Both the position numbers and the translations under genes were made by a program. From the NCBI RefSeq assembly GCF_001449115.1, contig NZ_LAIJ01000007.1, positions 336,936 through 385,832 of the forward strand: 48,897 nucleotides of DNA, given 5' to 3'. The notes below the pieces were generated by a model. That model saw only the letters and a list, made by a program, of their open reading frames with translations. It did no database searches and had not been told where the DNA came from. The stretch comes from Occallatibacter gabretensis. Lineage in GTDB: Bacteria; Acidobacteriota; Terriglobia; Terriglobales; Acidobacteriaceae. Positions 44,283 through 48,897 of this stretch are shown in pieces. Position 1 is the stretch's first letter; the number at the start of each line of letters is the position of its first letter.

Positions 44283-45725
44283 GTGACGTTTTTTCAGGGA
44301 TTTCGCAAAAACTGGATCCGGCCGGCGCTCTTCTTTGGCAACAATCCAATCAGCCTGATCGGCGGTGCACTCACCACCGCCGCGGGCATGACGCTCGTTG
44401 CCTTTTGGGTCGTCGATGTCTTCGGTCATAGCGGTTCAACAAACCCTTATCTCGGCATCCTCGTCGATCTGCTGTTGCCCGGCGTCTTTGTATTTGGCCT
44501 GCTGCTCATTCCGCTCGGCATGGGCCTGCATCGCCGCCGCGTGCGCGCTGCCGGCAATGTGCCTTCCGAATATCCGCAGATCAATCTCTCCGACCCCATC
44601 TTCCGCCGCGGTATCGAATTCGTCTGCGCCGCCACGCTCGTCAACTTCATCCTCGTTGGCACCGCGAGTTATCGCGGCGTGGCCTACATGGATTCGCCCA
44701 ACTTCTGCGGCCAGGCATGCCACGTGATGTATCCCGAGCACACCGCATATCAGCTCGGGGCGCACTCGAATGTAGCGTGTACAGAGTGTCACATCGGCAG
44801 TGGCGTAACCTCCGCCGTGAGTGCCAAGGTCAACGGAACAAAGCAACTCATTGAAGTCATCTTCCATCGTTATCCCACCCCGATTGAATCACCGGTGGCC
44901 AGACTGCGTCCTGCGCATGAGATATGTGAGAGTTGCCACGCTCCCGCAAAATTCGTCGGTGACAAGTTCATCGTGAAGACCAGCTTCGCCGATGATGAGC
45001 ACAATACGAAGACGCAGTCCATTGTCATGCTACATCTCGGCGGTCGTGACAGCCTCGGCCGTCTCAGTGGCATTCACGGCGTCCACATGGGCCACATTGA
45101 GTACATCGCCACCGATAGATCACGCACCACGATTCCCTGGGTCACACGTCGAAATGACGACGGCACCAACATCTTCTACGCCACCAAAGATGCGGCGAGC
45201 GGCATCCCCAAAGGCGAGCGCCGTACCATGGACTGCATTGATTGCCACAACCGCCCCGCGCATCAATTTGCCACTGCAGAAGAAGCGTTGAACCGCGCTA
45301 TGAGCGCAGGCGCCATCAGCCCTGACCTGCCCTGGGCGCATAAAGAAGGCCTCGTACTGCTCAAGGCAAATTACGCAAGCCAGGATGAAGCGCGCAGCAA
45401 AATCCCCGCACAGCTCCTTGAGTTCTATCGCACACAACACCCTGAGCTGTTGTCGAGCCAGGGCGCTCAGATCAAGTCAGCAGGCGTGGCGCTGGCCACC
45501 ATCTATAGTCAGAATGTCTTCCCGGATATGGAGGTCGAGTGGGGCACACATCCCGACAACATCGGTCACAACAGCTATCCGGGCTGCTTTCGCTGCCACG
45601 ACGGCGATCACACCAATAAATCGAAATCCGCGGATAACATCACCAACGACTGCGCCGCATGCCACAATCTTATTGCGGTGGATGAGGCGAACCCAAAACT
45701 GTTGACGGAAATGGGCACGCAGTGA
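44283..45725 (+). CDS. NapC/NirT-type multiheme cytochrome c
   Basis: A 480-residue inner-membrane protein. Three TM segments at the N-terminus (LIGGALTTAAGMTLVAFWVV, ILVDLLLPGVFVFGLLLIPL, FVCAATLVNFILVGTASY) are followed by the periplasmic haem domain: CGQACH (a CxxxCH), CTECH, CESCH, CIDCH, CFRCH and CAACH, six haem-binding motifs. The CGQACHVMYPEHTAYQ setting is the first haem of the NapC/NrfH/CymA class that exchanges electrons with menaquinol. It is larger than the usual tetraheme members and carries two extra C-terminal haem motifs. GTG 44283 has GGGAGG upstream. It would be the quinone-side partner of the MtrAB conduit. Confidence 0.92.
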   Translation: MTFFQGFRKNWIRPALFFGNNPISLIGGALTTAAGMTLVAFWVVDVFGHSGSTNPYLGILVDLLLPGVFVFGLLLIPLGMGLHRRRVRAAGNVPSEYPQINLSDPIFRRGIEFVCAATLVNFILVGTASYRGVAYMDSPNFCGQACHVMYPEHTAYQLGAHSNVACTECHIGSGVTSAVSAKVNGTKQLIEVIFHRYPTPIESPVARLRPAHEICESCHAPAKFVGDKFIVKTSFADDEHNTKTQSIVMLHLGGRDSLGRLSGIHGVHMGHIEYIATDRSRTTIPWVTRRNDDGTNIFYATKDAASGIPKGERRTMDCIDCHNRPAHQFATAEEALNRAMSAGAISPDLPWAHKEGLVLLKANYASQDEARSKIPAQLLEFYRTQHPELLSSQGAQIKSAGVALATIYSQNVFPDMEVEWGTHPDNIGHNSYPGCFRCHDGDHTNKSKSADNITNDCAACHNLIAVDEANPKLLTEMGTQ

Positions 45726-46373
45726 GAGGGCGCATCGCGCGCGCAGACCGTCGTCGATGAGAAATCTACACGGAACTCAAATCCGCCGATGCAGATGCGA
45801 TGGATAATGTAGCACGGGTCGCCGAGAAAAGGGACCGAAGAGCCACAGCACTATCTAGTGTAGGACAGTTAGAGTGCTGTAAAGAATTGATAGATCGCTG
45901 CCCGGTGAAAATTATGCGACCGCAATATGAGATCACGGTGTGAAAGAGCTATCAGGCGCGTTGCTTTATTCAGAACATGTCGAGCAAGGTTCGAGCCACA
46001 TTCCGTCTCAACGGCCTTCAGGGAGTGCTTGCTAAATCTCCTAGACTTTGTAGTCTTACTTCTCTTGCTTGTCGAGTCATCACCGACTTGACCGTAAAGA
46101 CGGGAAACATATTCAACTGTTGAAATGTCGCGCGACCGACCGGGCATAGGATCGAACTGCAGATGATTGTCTAGAGACACAGCACCACATCAGACTTCTA
46201 TGCATCGCCCGATAAGCGCCATCCATTTCTTATGTGACTTTTTGAGTTATGATGGCATTCGTCGAACCGGGGTGGACGTTTCCTTTGGTCTCATAGAGAA
46301 ACTTCTCGCAATTCCCCGCAGGTCTTACAATAGGCAATTCATTTCGAGACTCTTTTGAGGAGGAGACTCGTCC
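45726..46373. other. 650-bp intergenic region without a recognised gene
   Basis: A 103-residue minus-strand frame (45869-46180, GTG start) is open but has no domain, no good ribosome binding site and no coding-like pattern I can defend. The region is AT-richer than the flanks. GAGGAGG at 46357-46363 belongs to the next gene. Confidence 0.5.
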
Positions 46374-47648
46374 GTGTACAGTCCTGTCTCCCGCACGGAA
46401 ATTACCGAAGCCCTTGTTCACATTCGCGGCTTATACCGGCGGAAGAGACGCACATCTGAACACGAAATACTCACTGGCGAACGGCGCGAGGCAGTGATAC
46501 GAGACTTAATCTCAAATTTAGCCCGCACGAGTGAACATCCGACCCTTAGGACTCTGTTCGAAGTTGCCGAGAGCTGTTTGCTAACTCTCGAAGGTGCACA
46601 CCGGCTCTTCGGTTATGACCTTCGGTCGTTTCGCGATTACGATTTTCAGTTGAATGGGGATCGCACTCATATTTTTGAGTCATACCCCTTTGAGCGTGAT
46701 CTGCAAATTGATCTCCCCGTTCGTTTCGCGTCACACACGGCCTTCGACAGCAATGCCCCGCTCCGCGATCTCGTTCAGGAGTGGCGGACGGGCGTGCCAC
46801 TGCGAGCTTTAGAGGAGCATGAGTGGGAACGGCCGGGCACCTTTTACATCCATGTCGGAACTGAGGACAGCCTCGGATCAAGTATCCCGCCCGGTGCCAT
46901 GGCCTCGGTAGAACCAATTTCCGAGGCCGAGAGATCGCTTCCTAACCCCAGGTCGATTTACCTGCTGCAATTCGGCAGCGGATACCGGTGCAGCCGGTGC
47001 CTTGTCAACCGCGGAAGACTTCTATTACTGGATTCCGAGCGAAACTATCGCGGTCGCAAAGACTATCCACACCCAGGCACAGTGCGAATTACAGGGCGAA
47101 TTCGGATGTTCGCCATGAGCTTGCCCATTCCCGAATATCAGCGATTGTATTCTCTTCCCGACACCGACCAACCCGCCGTGTTGATACTACCGTGGGAACA
47201 CACAAGCCGTGACCGACTTCTGGCAACCAAACGAAAGCGGTTTAAGAGAACCCGCGAGGAAGAACAGTTTGCAAGAGAGTTCTTGAGGCAGGAACTGAAT
47301 GCAAAACTCAGTCCTCGGAGCGAACGACGTTACCTTCGCGCTACCGCGTCGGACCCTCATGTTAACGCACTTATCCATCTTTCCGTGGCAAATCTGGCGC
47401 GCTATACAGATGCGCTGAGAGCTGGCGGTTCCTGGTTTTCCGACAGAGGGCGATTTTCGCTCGATGCATTGCTTCGCGCAAAACAGTTTGACGATGTTTC
47501 AGAACTCCAACCACATCTTGGCCTGCCACAACCAATCGATGTTTGGGAGGCACGAAGGAAGGAATTTGGCGGATGGCCTCCGCTTCTATCGGTCACCTTC
47601 CCGGAATTGCGACAGTGGGACGAACGTTTTGTGAGACTCGCTGAATGA
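46374..47648 (+). CDS. Protein with S24/LexA-like fold, function unknown
   Basis: A 424-residue protein. Residues about 155-255 (FYIHVGTEDSLGSSIPPGAM ... GYRCSRCLVNRGRLLLL ... GRIRMFAMSLP) resemble the S24/LexA C-terminal beta fold. The Ser of EDSL sits where the LexA nucleophile lies, but the Lys partner is not evident, so self-cleavage is doubtful. The N-terminal 120 residues are helical (TLRTLFEVAESCLLTLEGAH) and may bind DNA, and a third helical and basic part (FKRTREEEQFAREFLRQEL) follows. GTG 46374 has GAGGAGG 10 bases upstream. A second, small protein of the same fold begins 3 bp after its stop. Family call from pattern only. Confidence 0.65.
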   Translation: MYSPVSRTEITEALVHIRGLYRRKRRTSEHEILTGERREAVIRDLISNLARTSEHPTLRTLFEVAESCLLTLEGAHRLFGYDLRSFRDYDFQLNGDRTHIFESYPFERDLQIDLPVRFASHTAFDSNAPLRDLVQEWRTGVPLRALEEHEWERPGTFYIHVGTEDSLGSSIPPGAMASVEPISEAERSLPNPRSIYLLQFGSGYRCSRCLVNRGRLLLLDSERNYRGRKDYPHPGTVRITGRIRMFAMSLPIPEYQRLYSLPDTDQPAVLILPWEHTSRDRLLATKRKRFKRTREEEQFAREFLRQELNAKLSPRSERRYLRATASDPHVNALIHLSVANLARYTDALRAGGSWFSDRGRFSLDALLRAKQFDDVSELQPHLGLPQPIDVWEARRKEFGGWPPLLSVTFPELRQWDERFVRLAE

Positions 47649-47651
47649 GCG

Positions 47652-47933
47652 ATGAGTGGCTATCTCAACCCTTCGATTGGTCCGGGCTCATGGTTACTAA
47701 CCAAAAGCCTGGAATCGATGCCCGATGTCGAGACTGATCGCAGAAAAGTCGGATGGTCACGACCTATCTACCTGTTGCGAAGAGGGCTTGAGATGATCTG
47801 CGGCTATCTGGAGCGAGATGGAGAGCAACTTGCGATCATCAACCGCGAACAAAGCAAAGCCTCTGCCATTTTCCCAACGAGTAAACTTGAGAATCTGAAT
47901 CGAGTCGTAGGCGTCGCTGTTCCCCTCCAGTAG
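47652..47933 (+). CDS. Small S24-like fold protein
   Basis: A 93-residue protein. YLNPSIGPGSWLLTKSLESM, WSRPIYLLRRGLEMICGYLE, QLAII and LNRVVGVAVPL follow the order of the S24/LexA-type beta fold (as in the larger neighbour), without any HTH and without the catalytic Ser-Lys pair. It may bind the preceding protein, since its ATG is 3 bp after that gene's stop and translation is likely coupled. It could also be a free-standing accessory fold; function not known. Confidence 0.55.
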   Translation: MSGYLNPSIGPGSWLLTKSLESMPDVETDRRKVGWSRPIYLLRRGLEMICGYLERDGEQLAIINREQSKASAIFPTSKLENLNRVVGVAVPLQ

Positions 47934-48191
47934 CCATCCAACGAGTTGGACTGTCTTAATAGCAGTCCTATTGACGGACCTATCGGAACTGGCTGTCGCA
48001 TCTTGCGTCATGAGTAGGACGCTGACCGCGAATAGGACGACTAGTTCGAGTTTTGCCCAGAGCCTGAGAGCCGGTCTTGCATCCGTGCAGTAATTTTGGC
48101 CAAATTTTAAGTTCCCTGCTCCGGCTGCCCACACTTCGATGTAAGCTCCTGTTCACGGTTGGCAAAAACTATTGCGAACAGTGGAGCAGCC
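47934..48191. other. Short intergenic region
   Basis: No gene recognised. A 27-residue plus-strand frame (MSRTLTANRTTSS... at about 48010) has no ribosome binding site. TTGGCAAAAACTATTGC near 48157-48173 resembles a sigma54 promoter but the spacing is one base too long. Confidence 0.45.
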
Positions 48192-48449
48192 ATGATGAAC
48201 CAAACACCACAAACTCTCCGCGCAGTGGTGAACACTGACGGTGCCGTGATTCTCGATACCTGTAGGGGTGAGATCTCTACGCTCAACTCCACAGGTGCAT
48301 ACATATGGGAAGCTCTTCGGCGAGGCGAAACGGTGAGTTTGATTGTTTCACGGCTAGCGACGGAGACGGGGGAACGGCCCGAAACCATCGAGCTGGATGT
48401 TCAAGAGTTCATCCACTGTTTAGAAGAAAAACAACTCTTGCCGCGCTGA
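48192..48449 (+). CDS. PqqD-family protein (RiPP recognition element fold)
   Basis: An 85-residue protein of the PqqD family: LRAVVNTDGAVILDTCRGEI, LNSTGAYIWEALRRGETVSL and VQEFIHCLEEKQLLPR match the winged-helix-like leader-peptide binder used in PQQ, lasso-peptide and other RiPP pathways. It would dock a precursor peptide for a partner enzyme. ATG 48192 follows GGAG by 5 bases. The next gene is only 12 bp on. No precursor or maturase is inside the window, so the pathway cannot be named. Confidence 0.82.
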   Translation: MMNQTPQTLRAVVNTDGAVILDTCRGEISTLNSTGAYIWEALRRGETVSLIVSRLATETGERPETIELDVQEFIHCLEEKQLLPR

Positions 48450-48461
48450 TACCGAGGCGTT

Positions 48462-48860
48462 ATGACAGAACACCGATTGGACCTCGAGACCGTTGAATAT
48501 CGGATAGCCCTTGCGAAGTCCCAATCGAGAAATGTTCTTGGCCTACAAGCAAATGGCAGTTATCGGCTTCCTCGAGTTCGGATTTCGCGGAATGCACGCC
48601 ATGTCTCTCAACTCGTGAAAGGGGTTGAAGACGAATGGGGACTCAAAGTAATGATCCTCGATTTCCTTTCAGAGCCCGACAATGACACTCCATGTGCTGC
48701 CGCAATAGTTCTGGAATCGACGTCGAATAGGCCGGCACTTCTCAACTTTCCGCTCGAACAACTTCCGCCCATTGAACTCACAGAAAAGGAACGAGACTTT
48801 CTAGTTTCGATTATTTATGTGGATTGCCCGACGTTTTGTACCAGTGAAGAGTTAGTGTAG
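48462..48860 (+). CDS. Unknown protein next to PqqD gene
   Basis: A 132-residue protein. YRIALAKSQSRNVLGLQANG and SYRLPRVRISRNARHVSQLV, WGLKVMILDFLSEP and CAAAIVLES have the look of a NUDIX-like or kinase-leading domain found with RiPP-linked proteins in Acidobacteria, but no NUDIX box is present, so this is weak. It lies in an operon with the PqqD-like gene. The stop is followed by an inverted repeat at 48862-48889. Confidence 0.55.
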   Translation: MTEHRLDLETVEYRIALAKSQSRNVLGLQANGSYRLPRVRISRNARHVSQLVKGVEDEWGLKVMILDFLSEPDNDTPCAAAIVLESTSNRPALLNFPLEQLPPIELTEKERDFLVSIIYVDCPTFCTSEELV

Positions 48861-48861
48861 C

Positions 48862-48889
48862 GCATCGATTTCTGAGTTCAGATCGATGC
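48862..48889. repeat. 8-bp inverted repeat after last gene
   Basis: GCATCGAT at 48862-48869 and ATCGATGC at 48882-48889 are exact complements around a 12-nt loop. No T-run follows inside the window. It is a candidate operator or weak terminator for the PqqD run. Confidence 0.45.
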
Positions 48890-48897
48890 AGGATATG

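Noticed and set aside
45869..46180. 103-residue minus-strand frame as a gene
   Set aside because: GTG start without a ribosome binding site, no domain and no support from neighbours.
48010..48093. 27-residue plus-strand frame as a lasso or RiPP precursor
   Set aside because: It has no ribosome binding site, no leader/core layout and no residue pattern typical of lasso cores.
48157..48173. TTGGCAAAAACTATTGC as a sigma54 promoter before the PqqD-like gene
   Set aside because: GG-to-GC spacing is one base too long, which normally abolishes sigma54 recognition.
1..48897. CRISPR arrays, rRNA genes or intact insertion sequences
   Set aside because: No regularly spaced repeats, rRNA motifs or transposase frames with DDE signatures were seen.

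Overview
The window looks like a chromosome segment of an Acidobacteria member, probably class Terriglobia. The main reasons are an Oar-like TonB-dependent receptor with an N-terminal carboxypeptidase-regulatory domain, a secreted S53 peptidase, a DUF5107-TPR protein and the set of Tat/Sec-exported glycoside hydrolases. The assignment comes from family patterns only; no 16S gene or other marker is present.

Positions 1-22.8 kb are a carbohydrate locus. A broken peptidase gene ends at a strong inverted repeat on the far left. The locus then holds a GH27 alpha-galactosidase, a divergent DUF5107-TPR protein coupled to a sugar-porter MFS transporter, a GH36 alpha-galactosidase, a divergent LacI regulator, a retaining-type GH97 hydrolase, an Oar-like TonB receptor, a GH95 hydrolase, an alkaline-phosphatase-fold Tat protein and an unknown protein. 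A 14-bp near-palindrome (consensus CGTGTACGTTCACG) occurs in the promoter regions of GH27, DUF5107-TPR, GH36/LacI, the TonB receptor and GH95. This suggests that the locus is one LacI-controlled regulon for import and hydrolysis of alpha-galactosylated, and perhaps fucosylated or L-galactosylated, plant glycans.

Positions 22.9-31.5 kb are a degraded zone: a mutarotase-like gene, a 3' remnant of a second LacI regulator, a large secreted S53 peptidase with duplicated C-terminal modules, a tyrosine-recombinase remnant whose catalytic Tyr codon appears to be a stop, a 3' fragment of tRNA-Ala(GGC) that is probably an attachment site, and a truncated response regulator.

Positions 31.5-45.7 kb are a signalling and respiratory block. 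It has a SpoIIE-type phosphatase, a sigma54 enhancer-binding protein (PAS-PAS-GAF-AAA-Fis), a phosphotransacetylase-like enzyme behind a double Usp protein, a STAS protein plus Crp/Fnr regulator behind a convincing sigma54 promoter, a single Usp, and a run of radical SAM/SPASM enzyme, decaheme MtrA/DmsE cytochrome, MtrB/PioB porin, small cytochrome c and NapC/NirT-type cytochrome. Together the last four could carry electrons between the quinone pool and the outer surface. Crp-like sites and the sigma54 promoter suggest control by redox or oxygen state.

The right end (46.3-48.9 kb) holds two adjacent proteins with an S24/LexA-like fold, a PqqD-like protein and a short protein of unknown function. 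These may be the edge of a RiPP-type cluster that continues beyond the window.
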